Assembly: GCF_029168945.1 (NCBI RefSeq)
Contig: NC_083603.1
Span: 35,189,396-35,253,395, forward strand
Length of the DNA stretch: 64,000 nt
Source: Cannabis sativa
Taxonomy: Eukaryota > Streptophyta > Magnoliopsida > Rosales > Cannabaceae
Direction: 5' to 3'
The notes under the pieces are model-generated. The model saw only the letters and a list, made by a program, of their open reading frames with translations. It ran no database searches and was not told where the DNA came from. The position numbers and the translations under genes were made by a program. Below are positions 10,471-22,478 of the stretch, in pieces. Numbering within the stretch: position 1 is the stretch's first letter; every line of letters starts with the position of its first letter.

Positions 10471-11761
10471 TTTTCATCAAAGCACTAATCTCATTTTCTA
10501 CTGCTTCTTTCCATCGAGGATCTGTCAGAGCCTCTTGAATTGTTTGAGGAATCAGTATGTTATCAATAATAGAGACAAATGCCTGATAGGATAGTGATAA
10601 TGCTTTGTAAGATACAAAATTACCAATAGGATGCTTTGTACATGCGCGAACTCTCTTTCTCAATGCAATTGGCAAATCTAAATCATCATTTATTTGCACA
10701 ACCTTATCATGGTTAGAATTACTTAAACCTGAATGAGTTTCTGGGGAATGAGGATCCGGTTCCGGTGCATGGTGGTCCTCCAGATGTGTTGTGTGCTCTA
10801 TATCTTTACCAAATTTTTTCCTTCTCGTATAAACACGAATTTCTTGTTTTTGACAAGGTGCAAGAGCAATGGGTGGATTTGGACAATGTTCAATGATTTG
10901 GGAACCCATGAGTTTAGAGGAGGATAAGACTTGACTTTCTATGACTTGAGAGTTAGAAGAATTCTCATGGTGAACACTAGGAGATGAAGTATTATTAATA
11001 CTCGGAATAGTGTCCCAAAGATGAGATTCACCTGCATTCTCCCCCTGAATCTCAAATTTGTAGTAAGCATGATTTTCAAAAAAGGTGACATCCATAGTGT
11101 TATACATTCTCCGAGTTATAGGAGAATAAAATTTATAACCCTTTTGATGAGAGGAATAACCAAGAAAAATGCATTTGATAGATTTAGGGTGTAGCTTACT
11201 ACGATTTTGAGAATGAAGATGAACAAAGGCAGTGCAGCCAAAGATCTTAGGATCAAGAAGACTAATGAATTTTGTATGAGGGAATTCTCTCAAACCTATG
11301 TGACATGGAGTTTGAAAGTTGAGTACTCGAGATGGCATTCTGTTGATTAGATAGGTGGCTGTAAGAATGGCTTCACCCTAGAAATCTTTGGGGACCTGAG
11401 TATAAAACATGAGAGAACGAGCAACTTCTAAAATATGTCTATTTTTCTGTTCAGCAACCCCATTTTGTTGGGGAGTATCAACACATGAGCTTAAGTGTAG
11501 AATGCCTTGTTGTGTGAGATAAGGATCGAGAATAGAATTGAAGAAATCTTTGGCATTGTCAGTCTTAAGGATTTGAATTTTAGTAAGAAACTGAGTTTGA
11601 ATCATAGAATGAAAGTTTTTAAAAATTTCACTTACTTCTGATTTTGATTTCATGAGAAACACCCATGTTAATCTAGTATGATCATCGATAAAAGATACAA
11701 ACCATCTATGTCCAGTTATATTGTTTACGCGTGAGCGACCCCACAGATCACTATGGATCAA
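10471..11761 (-). pseudogene. Element B integrase and linker
   Basis: The catalytic core opens with MIHSDLWGRSRVNNITGHRW (first Asp) and VSFIDDHTRLTWVFLMK (second Asp region), followed by QQNGVAEQKNRHILEVARSL (Glu). The C-terminal part has FGCTAFVHLHSQNRSKLHPK and KCIFLGYSSHQKGYKFY. One in-frame tag stop at about 11379 replaces the Trp of the usual F-W-G-E-A motif. The frame is otherwise the same from 11761 to 9842. A low-complexity acidic linker joins it to reverse transcriptase. Confidence 0.88.
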
Positions 11762-12401
11762 TGAAAAAGGTTTGGAAGATTTAATGGTATTCTAGAATAG
11801 GTACTTCGAGTGTGTTTCGCAAATTGACAAATTTCACAACAAAAAAGTTTCAGATTTTTATTAGTAAATAAAGATGGAAACATTTTTGACAAATATAGAA
11901 AATTTGGATGACCAAGACGATAGTGCCACAACATAATATCATTATTTTTATTTGGAATAGATTGATTATTTAAAGAAAACAAACTGAATTTCGGAGTTAT
12001 CCTAACGGAAGGAGTGTAATCTTGTAGGATGTAGAGCCCATAACACATCTTAGCACTGCCAATCATCTTCCCCGAATCCAATTCCTGAAACACATACAAA
12101 TTTGAGTAAAACTTAGTCACACAATTTAGGTCATGAGTAAATTTACTAATTGACAGTAAATTACAATCCAGTTTAGCCACATAGAGAACAGAAGTGAGAG
12201 TTAGATTCTTATTTATGTTGACTGAACCCAAACCCTCAACCTTAGAGAACGTGTCATCTGCAATTTTTACTGAATGATGCTCTGGACTTGTGTGAAATTT
12301 AGACAAAATATTTGCATCTCCTGTCAAATGATATGATGCCCCCGAATGAAGAATCCAAGGGTTAGTATTTCTTTTATTGACGATAAAAGCTACTGAAAGG
12401 T
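11758..12401 (-). pseudogene. Element B protease to GAG-pre-integrase region
   Basis: Read with the sequence on the far side of C, the protease active site is WIL-H-SGASYHLTGDAN; the usual copia form has Asp where His stands (D-S-G-A), so the catalytic Asp codon itself appears changed. The GAG-pre-integrase motif LWHYRLGHPNFLYLSKMFP and CEICQFAKHTRS follow. A frameshift at about 11770-11790 precedes the integrase core. Element C interrupts this ORF at 12402-12406, N-terminal to the protease motif. Confidence 0.8.
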
Positions 12402-12406
12402 TACCT
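12402..12406. repeat. Target-site duplication of C, left copy
   Basis: tacct directly before TGTTGG of element C. The same five bases follow C at 22460-22464. Confidence 0.95.
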
Positions 12407-14350
12407 TGTTGGAATTATATTTTACCAGGAACTTAGATATACTCACAAGTATGTTTATTTAACAACCTAAAATTGAACTTCTAAAACGATGAACTAAACA
12501 CATAAAAGTTAACAATAACTTACAGTGATGGCAGCGAAATTAAGTGTCTCCTTCCACTCAGATCTCTAACCCTTGATTCCTCTCTGTAGCAGAGTATAAT
12601 CAAGATCTGGGCCCGAAAGTTCTTCAGTTGGATGTGATCCTTCACAGTCTTCCAAACTATGATGAGGTACTGAGTGATGTGTGTGGGCACTTCTCTCTCA
12701 TTAGGATTTTCGAAATTCTCTCTTGTTTTTCTCTCTTGATTTCGTGTATAGTGATGCAAACAAAAGACCACGCAAAAGCATACCAAGAGTAGAGAGAGGG
12801 GGCTGCTATAAATAGGAAAAGGGAAGAGCACAACTTTCCAAATAAGCAGTTTCCTCTTTTACTGTGTAATTGAATAACTGGCTTATTTAGTGTGATCCAC
12901 CACTTTCCTATTTTTGCTAGGCTTTGATTAGCAATTACATGGCAATTTAAATTAAAAATAATAATTGGGAAACAAGCAAACATGTGGCCGGCCATGGTGT
13001 GTATGGGCCTCACATGGATTTTGCAGTTTCCTCAATTTTATTTCTATTTCTCTAAAAATGCCATTTTTCCAATTCTAATCATTTAAATGCCGAAACTAAT
13101 TATTTAATAACTAAAATAGATTATTAAATAATATTGTCATTTAAAATAATTATTAATTAGACATGCAAAGTCTCTTAATTAATAATTAAACCTGGAAACT
13201 CTTTTATTTACAATTTTATCCTTAAACTGTGAGAATTCACAAATTAGACATAGTCTAACTTTTAGAATTATAATTGATTAATCATAAATCAATTATAGAG
13301 TCTTACAAACAGTATAGTCTCAACTAGAATGGGGACCATGGATCTATATGCTGAGCTTCCAATAAGTTGAACCGATTTACCAAGTAAATCCCTAACTTAT
13401 TAATTCCTTGTTGAATCCACTCTTAGAACTTGGAATTGCACTCTCAGACTTATAGAGAGCATATCATATGTTTCACGATATCAATATGCCATCTCATTTA
13501 ACCATTGTTATAATCTTAATGTGATTTAGAGATCCTCTATATAGATGATTTACATCGAGATGGGACCAATTTACCGTTTACACCCCTCAATGTATTATGC
13601 CCCTTTGAACACTTAGTTACCTGTAAATGATGTTTTAGTGATCTAATATATAGTCACTGAAACAAGAGCTCATCCATTTACTTCTATTTAACTAAGTTCG
13701 AAGGGAATCATCACTTTACTTCTACACACCAGTAGAAGCTATAGATTTCCATATTTATGTTCAGCACTCCCACTCAGTTATGCTATCATGTTCCCAAAAT
13801 ATACGTATCACCCTGACCCAAAAGTAGGCTTAACTAATAAATCAAAGAACATGAATAGCACTCCTGAGATTGAGCCTAAGCATATCAGGATTTAGATTCT
13901 CTTAATCTAAGATCAACTTCTGACATTGACTTGGAAAGATACAACGGTAAGTTTACAATATCTTTGACCAAGTTCAATATCGGTCCAGTCCAATGTATAC
14001 TCCATACATTCGAAACTAGTATACTTTGCCAATGTTCTGGAAAGAACATAACACTTACTCCAAGTGTAAGTATACTTAATTGCTGATTATCACATCAGTG
14101 TAAATCCAAAACACTGATGAACAGGGACCAAATCTTTTGAATCATATAATCACAATCACATTCCACTGTATTGACAATATTGTAATTGTGAATAACTATA
14201 TGTTCTTGATTTAACTGATTTGTGCATATATCAAATATATATATTAAACCATAAACATGTAACATACATGTAATCATAAATCACTTCAAAATTCTAAATT
14301 GATAACTAATCAGATTGAAATGGGTTTTATTTAGGGCACAAAACCCAACA
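12407..14350 (-). repeat. Element C 3' LTR
   Basis: 1,944 bp from TGTTGG to CCCAACA on the plus strand. It aligns from end to end with 20519-22459. The polypurine tract aagtgggagtt (minus, 14351-14361) abuts it. Confidence 0.93.
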
Positions 14351-14361
14351 AACTCCCACTT

Positions 14362-16140
14362 GCACTAACATAAAACTAGTTGTGCATTACAATCAATCTT
14401 TTGCCTTGATCCTCTGATCAAGTGTAGTATATTTGAATCCACCCATATATCTAGAACCAGGTTCATAAAACTTATGAAACCTTCTTAACTATATCCTTTA
14501 CTCATCAAGGGATACTGAAATCATTACGTCCCATTAAGTACATCTGAACAAACAGAAGAGACATATCTCTCAAATTTTAAAATTTGGAATTGAGATAATG
14601 TAGTGTAGAATTTTCTTCAGTAAAATAACTTTTTGGTAATTTCGAATTTACAAAGTTATATCTTCTCTGATGAAGCTTGAATTATTATAGATGGGTTTTT
14701 ACACTCTTCTACAATAATTCCTCCACCCCAAGAGTAACCACCATCTCAAAATTCTTAATGAGTCGGTGTGGATATTGGGATCACTAATGCATAGTTCCTT
14801 AATATCTAAAATATAGGTCACTTACATAAATCTTTCTTGATTGTCCACTAATGTTCCCTATTTGATTACATCTCAGATGGCTCCCACTCAATAGCAGATG
14901 TCTGGTTAGAAACTTTTAACCTTTTACTATTGTTTCTGGGAACATCTCACTATGACTTATTATCTTAGTCTGAAACTGTAAGTTTCTCTAAGACTAGGTC
15001 AACAACATAGCAGTCTAGTATTTGAAGTGTAAAATACCTGCTAGAGATTAAGCAATCAAATCAAGATACCATAAAATGTTATGGGGATTAAAATCTTGAA
15101 TCAAGTCTTCCGAATAGACTATGCAAGAATTCTTCTATCTTATTCTCATAATTCTGATAGGTTATCTCTATCTATGTGAATGGTTAGACTTGTTTTTATC
15201 AGAGGTGTTCTTAAGTTCCTATCACAATTCTCAACCAAACGAAGATAGGTAAAAAATTTTAATATTCTGCCACTCAACTAAGGTAATGTGATACATTATC
15301 AAAGAACTTTAATGGTATCATTAACTATTACAACAGTAAATCTAAATTGGAACATATAATCAAGATCAAGGATTTATTCTGATAATAGCTAATTTATTAT
15401 ATTATTTCCATGTTTAAAATTATGTGTCACAAAGGGTACTATGGAATAAAGTCCACCCCTAAGTTTATAGAGATTATGATCCACCCCTAAAGGTTGTAAA
15501 TCTCTAAGTGTGATAGAGAGTCTGTGAAGTTGAATATAATCTAGAGTTCATTAGATATAAAAGATCATTGAACTGCATATTATTCTTAACTTTTCTCCAC
15601 CCCTATCAGATCAAAAGATCTTTTTATTAAACAAATTCTCAAATAATTGTTTTAGAATTAACAATTATTCATAAACATAGAAATAATTTCTAGTGTTTAT
15701 GTAGTAATAACTCTGTAAGGAGTTTAAATACCTATAGAATTTGTATCAATAATAAAACCACATACACATACAAACATAATAAACATAACAATTGGTAATA
15801 GATAAGATAAAGTACTGAAGCTCAACTCGTAAATTGCAATTTATAAAAAAAACTTTATTATAAACCAAAAAATTGTTTGCAATATTATGAGAACCAAACA
15901 GGGAATAAAATCCCAAAACTTGAAATCCAAATTGTTTGAAAAACTAAACAATTAATTCAAAAAAAAAATGAGCTTCTTCTTTATCATAGACGACCTCCAT
16001 CCACCATCCAGCTTTCTACTTCAACTCGCTAAGACAGCATCCGAGTTTAAGAAGCTTGAGCTATAAGAAGAATAATAAACAAGGTTAGTAGTCCAGAATT
16101 AATAATCCAAAAGGATAATAATTCACTAAAACACATCAGT
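14362..16140 (-). pseudogene. Element C fossil pol
   Basis: No open frame, but short relics of pol in the right order on the minus strand: gatctgataggggtggaga (integrase L-R-T-D-R-G-G-E region, ~15598-15615) and a decayed RNase H start, gacatctgctattgagtggg (~14888-14907), where element A reads gacatctgttatgcagtagg. The same decayed version occurs in E and F. The stretch is shorter than a real pol, so large deletions have also occurred. Confidence 0.75.
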
Positions 16141-17007
16141 TTATAAAGGAATACCTTGTTTCTTTGCAAGAAGCTTAGGACATTGGGATTTCCAATGGCC
16201 TTTCTCATTGCAGTAGAAACACTTTCCTTTTGGTGTATCACCAGAAGCTCCAGCCTTTTTGTTCTTAGCTGCTTTCGCAGCTTGAGCTCGGTTCTTGGCA
16301 TTTTTCCACTTCTTCTTATGATTGGATTTGGAAGTAGAAGCAACATGTGCCTCAGGATTACTCGTCTTATTACCATTTCTAGAATTCTGAGGTTTATTCC
16401 CTCTTTTCTTGGGACCTCCAATCAAATTTTCATATGTCTGAAGGTCGTTGACTAAAGTATGAAAGTCTTGTTCCTTCTTATTCATGACATATTTTGATGT
16501 ATCGGGCAGAAAATCTGGAGCCAGACTATTCAAGATGAGACTCACTTGAGTAGTCTGATCCATTTCAGCACCATGATTCTGGGCTTCCTGGAAATAACTA
16601 GCCATCTGGAGAAGGTGATCACGCACATTCTGATGGGGTTCCATCCATGCGTTGATGAATTTCTTAGTCGCGTCAAAACGAGACTGGATAGATGCCATAC
16701 CGAATAGCTCAGTTAACTGCGTCATGATTTCTGTAGCCGTGACAGTGTTAGCAAACCTTGTTTTCAAGGTGTCAACCATGCTGGAAAGCATGAAGTAACG
16801 AGCTTTGTTGTTAGCATTCTGCCAACGCTCGAACTTCTCTTTCACAGTTTTGGTTGTATTGTCACCTGGCTGCTCAGGGGACGGCTCAGTCAACACAAAC
16901 GAGGCACTTTCACCTATGAGAGCAATGTTAATATTCTCTCTCCATTTTGGGAAATTAGACCCATTTAGCTTATTTTCAATTAATAGTGACAACATGGGAT
17001 TTGACAT
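16141..17007 (-). CDS. Element C Gag, intact
   Basis: 288 residues, ATG to stop without a break, beginning MSNPMLSLLIENKLNGSNF. The N-terminal part (residues ~10-200) is the copia Gag core (UBN2-like by pattern), with NIALIGESASFVL, LFGMASIQSRFDATKKF and QVSLILNSLAPDFLP. A basic, Lys/Asn-rich region (~205-260) precedes a CCHC zinc knuckle, CFYCNEKGHWKSQC (residues ~263-276), for RNA binding. It ends soon after, with no fused protease. Gag would form cytoplasmic virus-like particles. Being the only intact retroelement protein in the window, it may have been kept by selection; chance survival is also possible. The start is set by the first ATG after the conserved leader block. Confidence 0.88.
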   Translation of the reverse strand: MSNPMLSLLIENKLNGSNFPKWRENINIALIGESASFVLTEPSPEQPGDNTTKTVKEKFERWQNANNKARYFMLSSMVDTLKTRFANTVTATEIMTQLTELFGMASIQSRFDATKKFINAWMEPHQNVRDHLLQMASYFQEAQNHGAEMDQTTQVSLILNSLAPDFLPDTSKYVMNKKEQDFHTLVNDLQTYENLIGGPKKRGNKPQNSRNGNKTSNPEAHVASTSKSNHKKKWKNAKNRAQAAKAAKNKKAGASGDTPKGKCFYCNEKGHWKSQCPKLLAKKQGIPL

Positions 17008-17159
17008 TGCAATTCAGGATACTACAAGATAATAAATAGATATCAATTATGGTTTAACACAAAATCTTATTCAGAAATTATTAGCACATAGCAAGTAGGA
17101 ATGACTAGAGAAAATACAAAAAAAAGCAATCCTAAATAATTTCCAAGGTTTTCAACAAA

Positions 17160-17530
17160 CTGATATCAGTGTCCCGTTTAGGCGAGAGTCAAAGCTATCA
17201 TCCATTGAATAGAGTTGTCAGCTCATCTAAAATGATAAACATTCTAGCAACCTTTTATTCGATCGAAAAGATAATCCGACGTTGTCCCGTTTACGCGAGA
17301 GTCAAGGTCATTCCTATTTCATGAGCTTCCACCATTGTTTCATACGTTTGTAAGTCTTATACAGTAGCCACCATTAGGGTGATCAATACTAATATAAATA
17401 ACTTACAAACATACTTATCTTTCGAGATTAAACGGCGCTAACTTGCTAATGAACGTTCCTCCAATAGGGAGGATTACTCACTAAAACAATAGCTATGTAA
17501 AACCAACAATGGAGATCGAATATCTTAAAA
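17160..17530 (-). promoter_or_regulatory. Element C: conserved structured block upstream of gag
   Basis: Paired motif copies at 17167-17190 and 17281-17305, 113 nt apart. The second has a c for g (tttacgcgag). The cctcc/ggagg hairpin is near 17458-17472. It corresponds to 3381-3790 in A and 57960-58320 in F. Confidence 0.6.
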
Positions 17531-20130
17531 TAATAAAGCTCATTATTTAAAATGTATTTTCTTCTATTATTTATTTATTTTAAATCTATATATATATTTA
17601 TTAAATTTTAAATTTAGAATAAAATTCTAAATAAAATTTAATTTAATATTTGTAAAATTAAACTTAGATGGTTAAGAAAATAAAATAAATTATTTCGATC
17701 TTAGTATTAATTTTCCAACAATATTAAGAAAATTACTTAATTTAAGTTGTATTAATTTAAATTAATTTACAACTCAAATTAAAATTTTCTACTAATATAT
17801 ATATATATTGTATTTCTAAAAATATCAAATTTCGAAATACATTAAAATAAATCAAACTTTACTTAGAAAAAATACTTCAAGCAAAAATATTATCTATCTA
17901 GATTTTCTTGACTAATTAATCCAATTTTTAATAATATATTTTAGTTCCTTTATTTTAAATTAATCATTAAATGTAAAGATCATTGATTTAAGTTTATTCA
18001 AAACTAATTAAAATAATTAATTTACAACTTTAATCCATCTTTCAAGATAAATTCAAAATCATCTTGCATAATCAAATGCAATTTTGAAAAATGATTAATA
18101 AAATAAATAAAATATATCTTGAAAATTATTCAAATTTAAGTTGTTATGGAAATATCCAAATTAAAATAATTTTCTATTTAATTATATATCATGAAAGTAA
18201 CAATACCTAAGTATCACTATGAAAATCAACTTAGATATTTAATTTTTAATTTAATTAAATGTATTAAATTCAGGAAATAAATAATTAAGTATAGAGAAGG
18301 CTTAATCATTAATTTCCAATTTAATACAAAAAATTAAAATATCCTTAATCGAATTGTACCAAAATTAATTATTAAACAATTAATTTCACAATCAATGATA
18401 TTTTCTTATATCAGAAATAATAATTAGTATAGAAATAACTATCTAGAAAATATCTCAATTCTACTAAGTATCTTTTCAAGATTCGGAAAATATCTCATTT
18501 AAGTTATTATAGAAAGAATCTATAATTTACAACTTAAAATTTTCCAAACAAAATTTAATTAAATATCAAAATTAGGTGGTAACTACCTAATTTAAAGATA
18601 TTCCCTTTTAAGTTTAAAACCAAATTAAAAATATCTTTTAAGAATCTTCAATAACTAATTCCTAGAATTCCTCAACTTAATATTAAATTCAAATGATATT
18701 CAAATTTAAGTATAAAAGGGAAAATTAGTAATAACTAATTCATAACTTAAATAGGAATATTTAATGAAATAATTAAAGTAAGTTTCAGAAAGAATCTAGT
18801 TAGTTAAAATTCTTTATTTAATTAAATACAAGAAAAATACAAATAGTTTATCTAGAAATAAAATTCATTAAACTATGTTTTTCTTAAATTAATTTCAAGG
18901 AAGAAATTAATTATGTTGCTATTTAATTTTATTAGGTCAAACTAGTTTAATTAACCTAGCACAGTTATCCAAATCAGGCAAATGGGCCTTCACAATTGGG
19001 GTTGTTCATGTGAGGGGGGCCTGAGTCCAGTATGTCGTACCCACTTCTAAGGCTCCCAACTCTCACACAAGGCCGAAAAGAGAAGAATTTAACCTTAAAA
19101 TGAACAACAGTTATTAATTGAATAGGCCCATTAACTAAATGAGCCTAAGTAAAATCTATCAGGTTATGACATTTTATTTAGCAACAACAACCTATATGTG
19201 TCTATAACAGAAATTAAACATATAGGCTCACACAGGCACACAGATTTGGATGGATCCTATCATGTTACTAGGTCATACACAGATGAAAGAAGAATGTAAA
19301 AATATACCTGTTACAAATTATTCACTTGATCTATCATCAATTGAACCATGGGTTAAAATCAGATCATTGGATCTGTCAACAAGTTAACCCTGGCAATTTA
19401 GATCAAGCAATAATAGGTTTTAGAAAACTTACAAACAATCTAAAACACATACTCCTGCAACAAGGTTAGATTTGGATAGTTGGATGTAGGATTTATTTAA
19501 TTTTAAAATATTAAACTTTATTTCGAAATTTTAAAAAAAATTTCGGTTCTTAAAGAATAAATAAAATAATATTTAAAATTAAACCTACAATTTTGAAAAA
19601 TTAGGTTTTGAGTAACCTAAATATCATTTCAAAATAAATTTGCTAACTTTCTTTTTAAATTTCATGTTATTTAATAAATTAAATATTTAATAAAATAGAA
19701 AATGGTAAATACATACCCTTTTCTGATTTTACAATCTAATTTAGGTAAAATAACAAAATTTAAAAAAGTTAACAAAAATAATCTTATTTCCCCTTTTAAA
19801 AATACCATGACTATAGTAATCTTATTCTAAATAAGGTCAATTTACCAAAAAAAAAATTAGCAAAAAATTCTGATCTTTTATTCAAAATAAGATAAAATAA
19901 TCAAAATTTAAAAGAAATAAGAAAAGAGGTAAGCAATACTTGATTTGATCCTATTTTCAAATTCAAATTACACTAATATCTAAAATTAATTTTAAAATAA
20001 AATTAATTTATTTCTGATAATTAGATTTGAAAATTGAAAAACAAAAATCAAAATACAAAACTATACAAAAAATCGAAAGTCAATTCCATGAAATAGCATG
20101 AAAAATCGAAGAAAACGAAGAAAAATTGTA
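17531..20130 (-). other. Element C AT-rich leader, no gene
   Basis: Low-complexity AT-rich sequence without open frames. It holds the conserved island with the tgtgag/ctcaca pair at about 18961-19080. Confidence 0.7.
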
Positions 20131-20262
20131 GGTGGTACGGACAGCATGCAAAGCATGCTGTCCGTGAGCGTAATGAAGGGGGACAGCCGAGAAACCTCGG
20201 CGCTGGGAGGCCGCCAGCAGCCCTTCCGCGCGCGTGGGGTGGGTGATCACCACCTCGATTTT
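20131..20262 (-). other. Element C GC-rich hairpin island in leader
   Basis: A perfect 13-bp stem with an aaa loop lies at 20137-20165 (acggacagcatgc/gcatgctgtccgt). Beside it are gccgag/ctcggc (~20182-20198) and ccgcgcgcg. The island is about 255 nt from the primer-binding site. It shares parts with the A island (gccgagaaa..ctcggcgctgg, gggtgatcacc) but is about 100 bp shorter. Confidence 0.7.
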
Positions 20263-20499
20263 TCCCGATTTTCAAAAATTCATAACTAATTCAAATTAAA
20301 TCGAAATCGAGTTCTGTAAAAAAGTAAATTGCTTAGAATTTTCCAAACTATCCAATAAAAATAATTCCAGATACAGATAATCAATTATTTTTTCCAGAAT
20401 TCACAAACATCAATCAAACATCAATATGACACACTATGAAACCATCCAAATCACAAACAAATCGTTTTAAGTCCAAATTTCTTGCAAGCAAATCAATTA

Positions 20500-20516
20500 C
20501 CATGGCTCTGGTGCCA
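20500..20516 (-). other. Element C primer-binding site (variant)
   Basis: Minus-strand TGGCACCAGAGCCATGG, two bases inside the 5' LTR. It differs from the initiator-Met site TGGTATCAGAGCC at positions 4 and 6. Confidence 0.75.
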
Positions 20517-20518
20517 GT

Positions 20519-22459
20519 TGTTGGAATTATATTTTACCAGGAACTTAGATCTACTCACAAGTATGTTTATTTAACAATCTAAAATTGAACTTCTAAAACG
20601 ATGAACTAAACACATAAAAGTTAAGAATAACTTACAGTGATGGCAGCGGAATTAAGTATCTCCTTCCACTCAGATCTCTAACCCTTGATTCCTATCTGTA
20701 GCAGAGTATAATCAAGATCTGAGCCCGAAAGTTCTTTAGTTGGATGTGATCCTTCACAGTCTTCCAAACTATGATGAGGTATTGAGTGATGTGTGTGGGC
20801 ACTTCTCTCTCACTAGGATTTTCGAAATTCTCTCTTATTTTCTCTCTTGATTTCGTGTATAGTGATGCAAACAAAAGACCATGCAAAAGAATACCAAGAG
20901 TAGAGAGAGGGGGCGGCTATAAATAGGAAAAGGGAAGAGCACAACTTTCCAAATAAGCAGTTTCCTCTTTTACTGTGTAGTTGAATAACTGCCTTATTTA
21001 GTGTGATCCACCACTTTCCTATTTTTGCTAGGCTTTGATTAGCAATTACATGGCAATTTAAATTGAAAATAATAATTGGGAAACAAGCAAACATGTGGCC
21101 GGCCATGGTGTGTATGGGCCTCACATGGATTTTGCAGTTTCCTCAATTTTGTTTCTATCTCTCCAAAAATGCCATTTTTGCAATTCTAATCATTTAAATG
21201 CCAAAACTAATTATTTAATAACTAAAATAGATTATTAAATAATATTGTCATTTAAAATAATTATTAATTAGACATGCAAAGTCTCTTAATTAATAATTAA
21301 ACCTAGAAACCCTTTTATTTACAATTTCATCCTTAAACTGTGAGAATTCACAAATTAGACATAGTCTAACTTTTAAAATTATAATTGATTAATCATCAAT
21401 CAATTATAAAGTCTTACAAACAGTATAGTCTCAACTAGAATGGGGACCATGGATCTATATACTGAGCTTCCAATAAGTTGAACCGATTTACCAAGTAAAT
21501 CCCTAACTTATTAATTCCTTGTTGAATCCACTCTTAGAACTTGGAATTGCACTCTCAGACTTATATAGAGCATATCATATGTTTCACGATATCAATATAC
21601 TATCTCATTTAACGATTGTTATAATCTTAATGTGATTTAGAGATCCTCTATATAGATGATTTACATCGAGATAGGACTAATTTACCGTTTACACCCCTCA
21701 ATGTATTTTGCCCCTTTGAACACTTAGTTACATGTAAATGATGTTTTAGTGATCTAATATATAGTCACTGAAACAAGAGCTCATCCATTTACTTCTATTT
21801 AACTAAGCTCGAAGGGAATCATCACTTTACTTCTATACACCAATAGAAGCTATAGATTTCCATATTTATGTTCAGCACTCCCACTCAGTTATGCTATCAT
21901 GTTCCCAAAATATACGTATCACCCTGACCCAAAAGTAGGCTTAACTATAAATCAAAGAACATGAATAGCACTCCTGAGATTGAGCCTAAGCATATCAGGA
22001 TTTAGATTCTCTTAATCTAAGATGAACTTCTGACTTTGACTTGGAAAGATACAACGGTAAGTTTACAACATTTTTGACCAAGTTCAATATCGGTCCAATC
22101 CAATGTATACTCCATACATTCGAAACTAGTATACTTTGCCAATGTTCAGGAAAGAACATAACACTTACTCCAAGTGTAAGTATACTTCATCGCTGATTAT
22201 CACATCAGTGTAAATCCAAAATACTGATGAACAGGGACCAAATCTTTTGAATCATATAATCACAATCACATTCCACTGTATTGACAATACTGTAATTGTG
22301 AATAACTATATGTTCTGGATTTAACTGATTTTGTGCATATATCAAATATATATTAAACCATAAACATGTAACATACATGTAATCATAAATCACTTCAAAA
22401 TTCTAAATTGATAACTAATCAGATTGGAATGGGTTTTATTTAGGGCAGAAAACCCAACA
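20519..22459 (-). repeat. Element C 5' LTR
   Basis: 1,941 bp from TGTTGG to CCCAACA on the plus strand. It is followed by the target duplication tacct and then the B gag sequence. Confidence 0.93.
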
Positions 22460-22464
22460 TACCT
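22460..22464. repeat. Target-site duplication of C, right copy
   Basis: tacct, identical to 12402-12406. Joining B across this site restores one continuous reading frame apart from an older stop at 22479. Confidence 0.95.
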
Positions 22465-22478
22465 TGCATGTCCAAATG

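Larger units (their letters stand above)
12407..22459 (-). mobile_element. Element C: non-autonomous copia element with intact gag
   Basis: 10,053 bp flanked by tacct on both sides and inserted in the gag-pol ORF of B. Order on the minus strand: 5' LTR (20519-22459), primer site, ~3.5 kb leader, gag (16141-17007), decayed pol remnant (14362-16140), polypurine tract, 3' LTR (12407-14350). LTRs of 1,941 and 1,944 bp differ by a few percent by eye. No protease, integrase or reverse transcriptase ORF remains, so any movement needed enzymes from another copy. Confidence 0.93.

Noticed and set aside
12520..13013. Overlapping ~100-codon frames in C LTRs (also 20692-21124)
   Set aside because: They lie within LTRs on the sense strand, have no domain, and differ between the two LTRs.
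16047..16421. 124-codon frame overlapping the 3' end of C gag
   Set aside because: Frame-shifted shadow of the zinc knuckle and basic region of Gag.
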